Source: Porphyra umbilicalis
Taxonomy: Eukaryota; Rhodophyta; Bangiophyceae; Bangiales; Bangiaceae
Direction: 5' to 3'
DNA: 64,000 nucleotides
Assembly: GCA_002049455.2 (NCBI GenBank)
Contig: KV918811.1
Location: 124,001 to 188,000 of the forward strand
Numbering within the stretch: the first letter of the stretch is position 1; each line of letters opens with the position of its first letter. Below the pieces are notes generated by a model that was not told where the DNA came from, ran no database searches, and saw only the letters and a program-made list of their open reading frames with translations. Shown in pieces: positions 1 through 10,399 of the stretch. A program made the position numbers and the translations under genes.

Positions 1-255
1 TACAGCCGGGTAGTGCGGGGTGAAAGTACTCACATCCGTGCGGATCCGCTTGAACTGCTTCTCGAGGGCACTTGCGTTACGCTCCACGCGCATGGGCCCC
101 TTCTTGTGCATCTTGTCTTCCCACCCCTTATGCCCCGCCGCCCACAGATCATCCTTGCTCCGACTCGTTCCGTGCACAGCGTCAGTAGACACATGAACAT
201 AGGCCTCGCAGAGAGGGACGCGGTCGTCATCCGTCCACTCCAAACTCGACCCCAT
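1..255 (-). CDS. Myb/SANT-like DNA-binding protein, partial (runs off left edge)
   Basis: The minus strand from the ATG at 255 to the window edge reads without a stop. It has the pattern of the plant/algal Myb/SANT-like domain: an SLEWTDDD start, then LCEAYVHVSTDAVHGTSR, then a basic LEKQFKRIRTDVSTF helix. In that family the domain is a trihelical DNA-binding fold. It occurs in host regulators and in the accessory protein of PIF/Harbinger transposons, so either origin is possible. The same frame stays open upstream to about 681 with an Ala/Ser-rich sequence and no ATG, so the true N-terminus may come from an upstream exon. The C-terminal part lies outside the window. Confidence 0.6.
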   Translation of the reverse strand, partial: MGSSLEWTDDDRVPLCEAYVHVSTDAVHGTSRSKDDLWAAGHKGWEDKMHKKGPMRVERNASALEKQFKRIRTDVSTFTPHYPAV

Positions 256-500
256 GCTCTTGGGAGGATCGTAGGCTACTGAAGGTAGGGCAGCGGCGGG
301 AACAAAGGGACCACTCGAAGAGTCTGTCCTGCCACAAGGACGAGTTGATAGGCCGTAGAAGGGGGCGCTTGAGGCCCCTGCACCGCGTACAGAGGAAGGC
401 ACCAGAGGTCCTGTGGCGTCTGCTGCGGCAACTGCTGCGGTGGCGCGGGCAACCAGGTCCAAGACGTGGAGGTGTTCCGCGACGACGGGTGCGTCAGCAC

Positions 501-907
501 CTACTCGTACCCTTGCGGCGCTGGATGAATCGCGCCGGGGTCGCCCCGCCAGGATGACTGCGCTCCAGGCGCCAGATAACCGGTCGGAGGGCGTGCAGCG
601 TGTGACGACGGCGGGGCGTCCTCGTACCACCCCAGATGCGACGAGAAGCACGGAGGACCAGAAGGGGGCCCCGGTGAACGACTATGCGGGCTGCAGGGGC
701 GGTGATTGTCGGAACCCCCAGGCGCGGACGGGTAGCGTCCGGGCGGGCCAAAAGGGCCCGGCGGCCGGCGCGGCGAGGTCCATGAGCGGCGGTAGTCATC
801 ACCCCGAGGCGCGGACGGGTGGCGCCTGGTCGGGCCAGGAGGGCCCGGCGGATGGCGCGGCGGACTGAACGGACGGAAGAAGTTGCCGCCCCTCGGCGGG
901 TCACGAC
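501..907 (-). CDS. Pro/Gly/Arg-rich open frame upstream of the Myb/SANT-like domain
   Basis: A minus-strand frame rich in Pro, Gly and Arg contains two degenerate ~90-bp repeats, each coding a stretch ending RYPSAPGG or RHPSAPRG (about 715-865). It could be the disordered N-terminal part of the Myb/SANT-like gene, joined by splicing or separated by a frame change, since it reads in a different frame from the domain. The first in-frame ATG lies at 929, inside the hAT-like terminal repeat that starts at 908, so the natural start has probably been lost to that insertion. It could also be chance open frame in GC-rich DNA. Confidence 0.25.
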
Positions 908-2070
908 CAGGGGTTGTCAGGATATGCATTTCGAGGCGAAATAGGATATGGATACACGCCGATGCGGTGTATCTGATTACGGATAAATCGCGTAACCAAG
1001 ATCCGGATGCGGATATCTGCCTCCGAAACCGGATTATTACGTAGATGGTGCTTTGCTGAGAAATGGAGCATGCGCGTTTGCGAGTGCAAACGTTTGCCGA
1101 CGTGGACCGATGTCCGGATGTCCATCAGATCATCTCTCACCTGGCTTCAGGGGACCGATAGCGTCCCAAGTGCAATTGCTCCTGGCATGACCGGCGAAAG
1201 CCACAGCCACCCACTGGCACATGGTAAGACAGGGGACTGAAGGCTCTTCATGCAGCCAATGACTTCTCATGATTCAATGTCAAGAACACTGCCCAAACCC
1301 TGTCAGATTGCCGGTTCAATGAATGTGACCACGTGCCCATTGGCTGCGTCAGGCGGCCTAGTTTCACAGTATTTGAGCCGGGTCTCTACAGTCCACAAGA
1401 CAGAGACTGCGCACCTGTGCCATCTGGTGCCCCAGAAGAAACGCAGGTGGGCTGGATCCAGTCACTGCTGTACCCTTCATCGATGATGATTGGTCAAGAT
1501 AATGTCAGTGACACGTCTCGATGTAAATTAACATAGGCGATCTACTGGGCACGGGGCTCACGTGTTCGGAGGGCCAATGAACGGACCGAACTGACAGAAA
1601 AGAATTGCAAGAACTCCTCAAACGACATGCGTGTTCGGAGGCCGATTCAGCCTCTGCGAGCAAAGATGAGGGGCCGGTTAGGGGGGACGCTCCTGACGGC
1701 ACCGCTGTGGCCGGTGGCTTAAGAAGTCTTGTCCTGCTTAGGCTGTCAGCGTGCATGTTCTGGCATCGTTTCACAAAGACCACCGCGGGTGTCAGCAGGT
1801 ACTTGCCACCGGGTCACTCAGAGTGCGGTTTTCCAGCTGCTGTCAGCCTTTGTCGGTCCAAGGGCCCGGCGAACCTGGTCGGGATGCTCGACATGTCACA
1901 CATCACCGGGTGATATCATGGGTCTCCCTGCAGCACGGGTCAATGCTCGCAGTGGTCGGGTGTGCATGTTTGTTTGCGCAAACGTGCATGCTCCATTTCT
2001 CAGCAAAGCACCAGATTATATCCGTATCTGAGTACGATTATCGTATCCGATTATATTCCTACAAGTCCGC
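908..2070. mobile_element. hAT-like DNA transposon end (TIR at 908) with a nested element
   Basis: The segment starts with CAGGGGTTGTCAGGATA, the terminal inverted repeat also found at both ends of the element at 36069-36821. The pieces 908-1046 and 2013-2070 together match the reverse complement of that element's right end. The eight bases before it (900-907, GTCACGAC) fit the hAT target pattern nTnnnnAn. No second copy of these eight bases and no opposite TIR were found downstream, so the far end is missing or unrecognised. The segment is split by the element at 1047-2012. The transposase-like frame on the minus strand (2059-3482) ends inside the shared terminal sequence, so it may belong to this element. 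Confidence 0.65.
1047..2012. mobile_element. Nested TIR element, 966 bp, non-autonomous
   Basis: The ends are inverted copies of GGTGCTTTGCTGAGAAATGG, and the similarity continues to about 35 bp with a few mismatches. The element is flanked by AGAT at 1043-1046 and 2013-2016 and interrupts a hAT-like end whose uninterrupted version is seen near 36680. No coding frame inside looks like a transposase. The 4-bp duplication is unusual (Sola elements make 4-bp duplications), but the superfamily is not assignable from this copy. Confidence 0.75.
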
Positions 2071-3482
2071 GACATCAAAAGAAGCGGTGCTGCTCATCGC
2101 GCGCTCCTTCCTCTCACTCCTGGTCTTCGGGTGGACAATGTCGCAGCTGGTGCAGTGGTCAGTTCCGGGAGCTCCTACAGAGTTGGAGAACTTGGCAGCC
2201 GTAGGAAAATCAAACACGCCGATGCACAAGAATACCTGCACCACGACGTTCTCCTTCGAGTACGCGTCATAGACAGCAACACCTTCTTTGCTCACTTGGA
2301 GCATGTCCTCCACGACATGTCTCAGTAGAGCGTCAGGGTTTGCCCCAGGAGGCAAGTAGAAGAGTGGACGTACGGAGAAGGCACGGTCATCCAAGCTCAG
2401 AGACGTGTACGCACCGTAGTACCCCTCTAAGCTCCCACGGCGTCGCTTGTCCATGCTAAACTCATCACCGTACAATGAGACGTACAGAGTGTGTGGGTCT
2501 TTCTCCTTCAGCCCATCTTGGGCTTTTTCAGCCACTTGGTCCAGCTCGATCGGCTGCACTGCCGTTAAGAGGGACCAGGAGTCCTCCTGGCGCTCGAACG
2601 AGCTGCGCACGGCACTAACAAACACGCCTCCTGACCTCGTGAACCTCAAAGTGAGCCTGCAATCGTCTTGGAAACACGACGCCCACGGCTCAGGACGCTC
2701 AAACTCCTTAAGGACCTCAAACAGCCCCAGAAAGTCCCCAACTCGGAGAGTGCTCTGGGGAGCGTACGATGCCTCTGAGATAGAGACGTCGCCGTCGGAT
2801 GCAGTCGCTGTACTTTCCAATCGGGCCTGAAACCTTGTGTTGTCATCCAAGGGGACAGAGACAATGCATCCGATACCGTACATGTATCCATCTATGAAAA
2901 AGTCGTTCTTGAAGTTGAAACGAGCCGGATCCCTGGCCGCCACTGTCTGAAAGAACTCTACAGGGCGCTCAACAGTCCCTGCGCGTGCATCCCCTTCGCG
3001 ATGGAACAGAGCCGCTGTCACTGGGTCCCCAAAGTCCCTCTTTATGTGCACAGAGAACGGAATGTAGGACACAGTAACGTCAGGCAGCTTGCGGAGGGTC
3101 TTTCCTTTGCCAACGGGTAGCTGCCGCGTCGTCACCTCGCGTCTCAGCGGTATTGCGGAGTTCAACATTTTCTTTCGCAACTGTTTTGTAAGCGCCACCT
3201 CGACGGCCACCTCTCCTCGGGGCTGAATGAGTTCTCTGCCTCGCGCATGTTGTCGTACTGCCGGAGTGTGAGACGAGCTCGTCCAAAGAGGTAGCCAAAG
3301 CACAGGAATTCCCGGCGAGAAGCAAAATGTCCAGGTGGTCGTTCTTCTTCACTGGAGATGTCTGTATCGTCCGAGGGACATCCATCAGGCTCAGAGTCTG
3401 AGGACATGACAACATCGTGGCAGACATCCGCAGCGGCTGTGTGTGACGGCGTTCCTCCCAACGGGCTCGGGTTCTCCGTCAC
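2059..3482 (-). pseudogene. Decayed DNA transposase, Tnp2 (CACTA)- or KDZ-like
   Basis: Two overlapping minus-strand frames (3482 to about 3220, then about 3240 to 2059) read as one protein with a single frame change near 3220-3240. The downstream frame has a stretch typical of RNase H-fold Tnp2-type transposases: VSLYGDEFSMDKRRRGSLEG with a central acidic residue, then YYGAYTSLSL, a hydrophobic strand, a GVFDFPTAAKFSN block (compare GDMP-type motifs) and a CTSC pair. It then stops abruptly, much shorter than Tnp2 proteins, inside sequence shared with the hAT-like end. So it is either truncated by that element or encoded by it. KDZ elements (Kyakuja-Dileera-Zisupton) also make 8-bp duplications and are an alternative. 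Family assignment is tentative. Confidence 0.45.
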
Positions 3483-4654
3483 ACAGATGCTTCCAGACTC
3501 CTATATGGTCATAGCTCTCGAACCTGTTGTACACGTGGCCCGTTGCGACTGAAAATGCCGGAGGTCTCCATCGGCAAGATCGAAGAATGCGGAGCCTCGA
3601 GGTCCACGCCTGCGACGCTTCATCGTTTCGTCATGCACTGTCTTTTTGACACCCTCACAACACGCAGAAGCGCAGTTCGGATCCCAGTAACAGGCACTTC
3701 AACGTATAGCATATCAACCGTATTCGCAGGGAGGCGCTCACGGGGCGTGCCTGTGGACGCTGCGACGTAAGACAAAGGCGTCAACAAATTCGAGAGCGCA
3801 GCCTCCGATGCCGCCTGTGGGCCAGGAATGGTGCCGGAAGCCGAGATGCCAGCTTGAGTGACTGGCACTCAACCCGACCGATGACAGAGGGGGCAGACCC
3901 AAGCAGAATCGATACGGAGCAGACCGGTCGAAGGACGATAGGACGCTCGCTACTGTGCCACGTACGAACAGAAGCCGAGCAAACAGGTCTCCACGCACTT
4001 CGGCTGTACTGTGGCATGACAAGAGCCCAACACCGCTCAGCCGCGTGGGCTACATGCTCGCAAGAATCTGCTTCGTCTCTATGCATAGAATCCTGAAGCT
4101 GGCCCCCTCCTTGAGCCGAACGAACCATCCGTGCAGCGTCCTACATCTTCGAGCGACGGACGATCGCAGAACTGGAACGTGCGCCGATCTCGAAAACGAG
4201 CGACAGAAAAATCTCACAGACAATCCCAAAGATAGTCTGCTGCTCTGCTCTTCGATTGTTCCCACGGACTATCCACCGTGCAGTCCGCCTCTGATCCCAG
4301 GTCAGTTCGTAGGATTATCCCGAAGAACAAGACAGAAGTCGCCCGAGAAGAGTTCTCTGCATTTTCCAAGAGAAAAAACCAATACCAATCCTGTGATGAT
4401 TGTGGCGTGATATTGGGATCGTCCGTCGAACAATTCTAGGGACTCCTTCGTATCGCTCCGTCGATCGCTGTGGGATAATTCAGCGGATAGTTCCAACCTG
4501 TGTGCGGGATTGACCTGGCTGCACGAAAAGGACTGTCCTGTGGAAACCTCTGCAGACAGTCTCAATTAGGGGCCAGGATTAAATAAGGAAGAGGTCGCAA
4601 ATCGCTGTGCGAGCAGCGAGAGAGCACAAAACATGCGTGCCGATCTGCCAGATA
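3483..4654. other. No supported feature
   Basis: About 1.2 kb of moderate-GC sequence. Short open frames occur on both strands, but none shows a recognisable motif or compositional bias. I saw no repeat or inverted-repeat ends. Confidence 0.5.
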
Positions 4655-5053
4655 TTGCTGATCCCCGAATTTTGTCCTGGTGGACAGAGACTGACTTGCG
4701 GACCGACTCTCTCCACCAATCAGATGCGCCCCTGGGACTGACTTGGTGCTCCTGATTGCTTACATGTGCCCATACAGCCTGGAAATCAACATCAGCTCCT
4801 CTTCTTTTCTGCGCTTCTGTCGAGGAGACAGTAGAAAATCTCAAGATCTCGCGTGGGCAGCTTGCTCCGTGCCAAGAAATGCGGATCAAGCGGCAACAAC
4901 CAGTGAGTTCTGCTGGATGCAAGGTCCCGGCTCCGAACGCGGGCTTTCTATTGGCTTCGATGCCTTCTTACTGTCATTTTAAACCAATAGAGTGCTCTTA
5001 TTCAGAGTCAGTCTCTGTCTCTGTCCCCCAGGACAAAATTCGGGGATCAGCAA
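4655..5053. mobile_element. 399-bp MITE with TTGCTGATCCCC termini and TA duplication
   Basis: The left end (TTGCTGATCCCCGAATTTTG) is repeated inverted at 5034-5053, and the matching continues to about 40 bp. TA dinucleotides flank both ends (4653-4654 and 5054-5055). The first 26 bp match the terminal repeats of the 11-kb transposon at 49577-60556 with about three differences. This is therefore a non-autonomous member of the same TA-target (IS630/Tc1-mariner) group, probably moved by the same kind of transposase. It has no coding capacity. Confidence 0.85.
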
Positions 5054-5271
5054 TATTTGTTAATCCAGCAGGCTGCCAACACAAAATGGCCCGACCTGCA
5101 GCCATTTGGCAGACAGTGGAGATCCTGCAACAGCCTGCAACACGGAATCAGCAGATCCGTAAGGCACACGGTCTAAGCCTCACTGCGTGGGGCCCCCCCA
5201 GCCCCCGCGGCGCGACCCCCTCCCCCACCGCCGCCGCGCGCCAGCCCCATTGACGGCCGGCGCGCCCGCTG

Positions 5272-6422
5272 ATGACGACGGCCCCTCCCCCGCCCTTTTT
5301 TCATCGCGTCGCGCGGCAGGAGGTGGCGGCGCTCCCCCCCCCTCCCCTACCCCGCTCGTGGCGGTGGCGCCATGGCCGCTACCCGTGCTACCGCCGCCGC
5401 CGCCGCCGCCGCCACCGCCTTCGTGGCGCCGCTGTGGGCGGCGCCCTCGCGGCGGTCTCCCGCCGTCACCCCCTCGTGTCTCCCACACACCCGTCGCCTG
5501 TGGGCACGCCGCCCCCCCCCCCCCACCGTCTGCCGGCGCCGAGGGCGTTGCCGCCGGGGGCGGTGCCCCCCCCTCCCCCTTGCCGCGACCGCTGGTGCGC
5601 GTCGGCGGCAGCCCCCCCCCCCCCCCCCCCCCCCCCCACGCCCGCCCCGTCCGACCCGCCGACGGCAGACGCGCCCGGCGCCCTGCCCAGCCGCTGGCCG
5701 CCCGCCATTGTCTTGGTCATTGGGGGCCCCGGCAGCGGCAAAGGCACCCTCTCCACCGCCCTCGCCGCCCGCTCGGGCGCCGTGCACCTGTCGGCGGGGG
5801 AGCTGCTGCGCGCGGAAGCCGCGCGGCCGACACCTGGGGGGGCCGCCATCGACGCGATGCTGCGCGCGGGCGACATTGTGCCGTCAGAGGTGACCGTGCG
5901 GCTCCTCCACGAGGCGATGCGGCGCGCGGGGGGGGGGGGGGGGGCGCCGCCGCCGCCACCGCCATGGTCGGTGGCGCCGACGCGGCGGGCGTGGCGTCTG
6001 ACGGCGCCGTCGCGCCCGCCGGCATGGACCGGGACGGCCGCGTTGCCGCCGCCGACGGCGGCGGCGGCGGGGACGCGGCGGGCGACACGTGGCTTGCCGC
6101 CCGCTTTGTCGTTGACGGCTTCCCCCGCAACGGTCCCAACCGGGCGGCGTGGACGGCCGCCGGCGGCCGCCCCGCCGCGGTGTTGGAGCTCGTGTGCGCG
6201 CCTGACGTGTTGCGATCGCGACTGCTCGGGCGGGGCCAAGGCCGCGCCGACGACACGGCAGCGGTCGTCGAGCGGCGTCTCGCGCTCGCCGCCGCCGAGG
6301 GGGGGGGGATCGCCGCGTATTACGAGCGGGGGGGGCTGTTGAGCCGCCTCGACGGCGCGCGCGCGGTGGGGGAGGTGCTCGACGCGGCGGTGGCGGCGTT
6401 GGAGGGGGTTGACGGCTGGTGA
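5272..6422 (+). CDS. UMP-CMP kinase / adenylate kinase family nucleoside monophosphate kinase
   Basis: This enzyme family transfers phosphate from ATP to UMP/CMP or AMP. The P-loop GGPGSGKGT is at 5722-5748 (about residue 151 from the ATG at 5272), followed by HLSAGELLRAE and an NMP-binding helix. The second half has FVVDGFPRN (the DGFPRN box is at 6114-6131), and then LLGRGQGRADDT with a short lid and a C-terminal YYERGGLL helix, which fits the UMP-CMP type better than long-lid adenylate kinases. The first half reads in one frame and the second half in another. The switch falls at a run of 17 G (5928-5944), so either a sequencing/assembly length error or a real lesion is present. About 145 Pro/Arg-rich residues precede the kinase domain and cross a run of 26 C (5612-5637). 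The N-terminus and start are therefore uncertain, and a plastid or mitochondrial targeting role is possible but unproven. Confidence 0.75.
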
Positions 6423-6994
6423 GGGGGGGGGGGGGGGGGGGACCGTTGGGTCGCCACGCGCGGTGCCGCGGGTCGCATCCACGTGCGCGGTGATGTGGTG
6501 GAAGGCGCGGCGGGCAGCGCGCGGCCGGCAGCGCGTGACACAGGTGAAGCACGAGAGGCCGAGGTGACACAAAAGCAAAAATCGGAAAGCGCCGTCCCGC
6601 CACGGGGCCGTCGACGTCCGCGGCGTCACCCCCACCGCGGGGCCGCGGTGGCGGTCCCCACACGACGAAAGGCGCGCCACGGCGCGCCATGCGGGGCGGC
6701 ACGGGTGCCGGGGCGCCCTCCCCCGCCCCCACAGGCCCTCCCCCAACGGGGTCGTCCCCGCGCCACCGCGGCACTGGCCGCGGGGGTGGCAGCCACGCCG
6801 CCGCCAGGGGACGCCCCCCCCCCCACCCCCCCAGCACCGCCCGCCGACCACGAGCCCCCGCGCACGTCCACGCGACAGCAGCGTCGGCCGACGCGCCGCC
6901 GACCACAAAGACGCGGACCGGGAAGGGGGGCGCACCCACCCCCGCCCGCCCGCCCGCGCGCCCACCCCCCCGGCGGCGGGCGCCCCCCACCCCC

Positions 6995-7447
6995 TCAGCG
7001 CGCCTCGTACTGCACCACGTTCTTGGTGCGGAGTTTGTACAGGATGCGCCCGCCACACTTGTTGCACTTGATGGGTTCGCCAGCACGGAGGGTCACCAAC
7101 TCTTGGCAGGCTGTTGGGGGATGCAGGGGGAGGGGGGGGGGAGGGGGGGGGGGCACCGTGCCGCCGCAACCAGGGGGCGCGCCGCCGACGGCAGCGACGG
7201 TAGACGGACGGGGCGTGGGGCAGGCGGGGCCAAGACCAGACCAAGGAGCGGCCACGTGCACGAGCGCGGTGAGTTACGGCTGCCAAAAGACACGCCCCCC
7301 ACAACACACCCCGTGCGCCCCAACGCGGCGCCCCGACACCGCCGCCGGCGCGGGCGGGTCCCCCCCGAGGCGCGCGCGCCAGCGGGGCGCCCCCGACGCG
7401 GGCGCGACCGCAAACGTACTGCCACTCCCACACCGGTACTCGGTCAT
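6995..7447 (-). CDS. RPB12: DNA-directed RNA polymerases I, II and III subunit RPABC4 (Rpb12), two exons
   Basis: Rpb12 is the smallest zinc-binding subunit shared by all three nuclear RNA polymerases. Exon 2 (6995-7110) encodes the family's hallmark tail: CNKCGGRILYKLRTKNVV then QYEAR and stop, matching the CxxCGxRIxYKxRTxRxVxxxAR pattern. Exon 1 (7420-7447, 28 nt) encodes MTEYRCGSG. The intron 7111-7419 (309 nt) has a GTACGT donor and a C-rich tract ending CAACAG as acceptor. The joined product is 47 residues, short like archaeal and algal homologues. The first cysteine pair is spaced CX4C rather than the usual CX2C, so the exact splice choice deserves a check. No stop-free single ORF reveals this gene. 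Confidence 0.85.
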
Positions 7448-8656
7448 GGTGAAGGGGGGGTCGAAGAGAAGGGCGCGCGCTCGCAACGCAAACCCGCAGG
7501 GAGGGGCCGCGCGCCGACGCGACGGGTGGGTGCGCGACTGCACGCGCGAGCGCGACGGCGGCGGTGGCGGCAGAGGACACGACAGCGACGGGACGGCGCA
7601 GCACCGTAGTCACCATGGCGCTGGCGCCAGCGGCGCCGATCAAACAACTGAAAACGCGTTCGCGGAAATACCCTGGACTTGTTTACAACGTGCGAAGCAG
7701 CCGCCAACGACCAGCCCACGCGAACCACCCCCCTCGCGCGGCCGCGCATCCTCGGCAAACAAGCCACCGCCAACAAGCACCGACCCCACCGCCGCCCACG
7801 CCGCCGCCGTCACCGCAGCGCCTCCCCCCCCCAGAGACAAGCAGACGAATATCCCCGCACCTCCAGACGTGCACACCGCCGCCGGCCTACCTTCGCACCC
7901 GTCCCGGTCGCCACGGCCGCGGCAGTTGGGCGCCGCCGCCGCTGCCGCAGTCAGGCCGCCGTCAAACTCCGCGCCGCCGTCCGCCGCCGGCGCGTCGGTG
8001 GCGGAGCGCATGCCCGCTAGCGGCGGCAGCGGCGACGGTGGGGCCATGGACCACAGCCCGCCGCCGCCGCCGCCGCCGTCGCAGCCACCACCCGTCGCAG
8101 TCGCGGCGATGGCGGGCGCGACAGCGGCGGCAGCCGCGGCAGGGGAGGCGGTGGTGGCGCTGCCGGCGCCCTTCCCCGCTCCCAACGGCGGCGGAGCTCG
8201 TCCCCCGTCAGACAGTGGCGGGGGCGAGGAGTGGGGGGGGACCGCAACGGGCGGGGCCGCCGTCAACGCTGCAGCCGCATCGGCGCGGGGGCGGCGGCGC
8301 CTCGGACCATGCCACATCGCGCGCGACGGGCGGTGCGGCCGCCGGCGGGGACACCCACACGCGCGCGCGGGGGGGTGGGTGGGGCTGGTCGCCTCGTCGG
8401 CGCGGCGGCCGACCGCGCCCCGGCTGTGTTGGTCGCGGGCGGTCGCGCACGGACGCGCGCGCGGGGGGTGTGTCGGGCGTGTGCGGCCGCCGCGGTGGTG
8501 ACCCCGACGACAGCGGTGGTGCGGCCATCGACAGCTCCCGCCGGCCGTCCGGGAGCCCTCTCCTCCAGGACGATGGGTCGCGACCGTCTGCTTGAAAATT
8601 CGAACAGAATGTGCCTTGGCTGTCCCGTGAAGCGCCATCGCCGGACTTAACCACAA
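7448..8656. other. GC-extreme region with ambiguous Pro/Ala/Arg-rich frames
   Basis: Nearly every frame is open for over 300 codons here because stop codons are rare at this GC content. A divergent start at about 7615 (MALAPAAPIKQLKTRSRKYP) lies some 170 bp from the RPABC4 start and could begin a host gene sharing its promoter. A plus-strand frame around 8046 (MDHSPPPPPP, then Ala-rich) could equally be disordered host protein. No conserved domain is visible in any frame, so I do not call a gene. Confidence 0.35.
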
Positions 8657-9907
8657 AATACAGTCGACGCGTCTGACCAGATCGACGTTTCCGGGGGTCT
8701 GAACGCACCACCCTCATTCTGAGGCAACTGACGCGGACATCCTACGAAAAGCGACGTACGGCGTCCGTATGACCGCGGCTGACATGCTACAAACGAGAAA
8801 AGCTACAGAAAGTGCTGGACGCATGTTGCGCACCGAACCATGCCCAAAGGACCCGCAGCAGTGATCGATACACTGCGTACCGCCCGAAAAGGTGTGCACA
8901 CGGGGCCAACCGCAAGTACTCCCGCGCGTGCACTGGAGAAAAAAAAAAGTTATGTGTGTGACCCCATGCGCATGTTGATAAGTACCCTAGACTAAAGTCC
9001 AGGGAATTGGATAACAATAAAGCAGCCACGTGGATCGTCGGGAAAATGGGGCGCATACTAGACGTGTACTAAGACGCGTACTAGGCTAAATTTCATGTAC
9101 TACAGGCCCGATTGCCTTGCTGGCATTAATTCGGAGCGGCGGCCGTGGGGGGGGGGGGGTGGTGCGTGCATGTGCTAGAGCTGTCATATTTCTAAGGAAA
9201 TATTGCAGTGCAAGGAGTTTTCTGGAAGCCTGTCCAGGCCATTCACTGTCAACCATTCTCTGTCCCGACAGGAGCGTCACTGTCAGGCGCGGGCAGCACA
9301 TCAGTGCCAGCAGCGACTCGGTCGCACATGATACTCGCCTGGCCTCCGCTCCCGGCCTCCTCTCCTTCTTTAAGGTATGTATGTCCAAGAAAAAAAGTGC
9401 GTCGAGGCTGCTTTCGTATGTCATGACAATAGCTCTGCCACAATAGCATCCACATCGGCTGCCTCAATGTCGGGAGGGGGCTCCTCTTCCTCCGCCCAGC
9501 AATACACCCCACCCCCACCCCCACCTCCAGCCCCACCCCCACCGCCACCAAAGTCAGCGTCGACACTGGCCCCGCCTTCCGCGACGATCCCCCCCGCAAG
9601 AGCCGCTACGCCCACACGCCATGGGAGGAGCAGGGGTCGGAGCGAGTTGGAGAAAGGGCACTGGTGATAGGGAAAAAGAAAATATAGGGGATGGAATGAA
9701 CGGGAAACATGCGGGGGTGGGGAGGGGGGTGGTGGTCGATCCACTGTGAGAACGCGAGATAGGAATTGCACGAAACAGCAATCCCATGAATAGGCCGGGA
9801 AAGCCCATCTGAAAGCAGGGGGGGGAAGCGCGCGCTGGGGGGAGGGCCGGATGCGCACTTAGATTTGCATCATTGATTCGCATGATTCCCTTGATTCTCT
9901 GTCATCC
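8657..9907. other. No supported gene; one Pro-rich short frame
   Basis: This stretch is of more average composition and includes a plus-strand frame at 9377-9667 with a run of Pro residues and a basic tail, without recognised motif. Short G or C homopolymers occur (for example near 9150 and 9520). I see no inverted-repeat ends, RNA gene or promoter I could defend. Confidence 0.4.
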
Positions 9908-10152
9908 TTGACGCAAGACGAAGCTTCGGGCCAGCACAGATCACCGGGCCCGAACCGAATCTGCGCTTCACTGCACTGGACCACTGCGGCTCGGCAGATC
10001 GGGACCACACCGCCACCGTTGTCAGCACCCCCGCTACCGCCACCTGCGGTCGAGGTGCCGCGGTCGGACCGATATCGTGGCTGTCGGCACCATCGCGACT
10101 GTACCAGTTTTGGCGCCCTTCTGGCTCATGGTTGCATGGCGGTCCGCCGTGG

Positions 10153-10350
10153 TGGCGCCCACCACCCTCACGGCGCCCACCATCCTCACGGCGCCCACCA
10201 CCCTCGCGGCGCCCACCACCCTCGCGGCGCCCACCACCCTCGCGGCGCCCACCACCCTCGCGGCGCCCACCACCCTCGCGGCGCCCACCACCCTCGCGGC
10301 GCCCACCACCCTCGCGGTGCCCGCCACCCTTGCGGCGACCGCCACCCTCG
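10153..10350 (+). repeat. 18-bp minisatellite, about 11 copies
   Basis: The unit CGGCGCCCACCACCCTCG is repeated head to tail about eleven times, perfect in the centre and degenerate at both ends. Because 18 is a multiple of three, every frame yields a six-residue peptide repeat (for example GAHHPR), and all frames stay open across it. Confidence 0.95.
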
Positions 10351-10399
10351 ACGCTCCCCCCACCGCACCGGCGCCCACGCGTGTGGTTTGTCGCTCATT

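Noticed and set aside
6483-8501. 672-codon plus-strand frame overlapping RPABC4
   Set aside because: It reads antisense through a convincing conserved gene and its intron and is Pro/Arg-rich throughout; most likely chance.
10153-10350. CRISPR-like array
   Set aside because: Head-to-tail 18-bp units without spacers in a eukaryotic context; a minisatellite.
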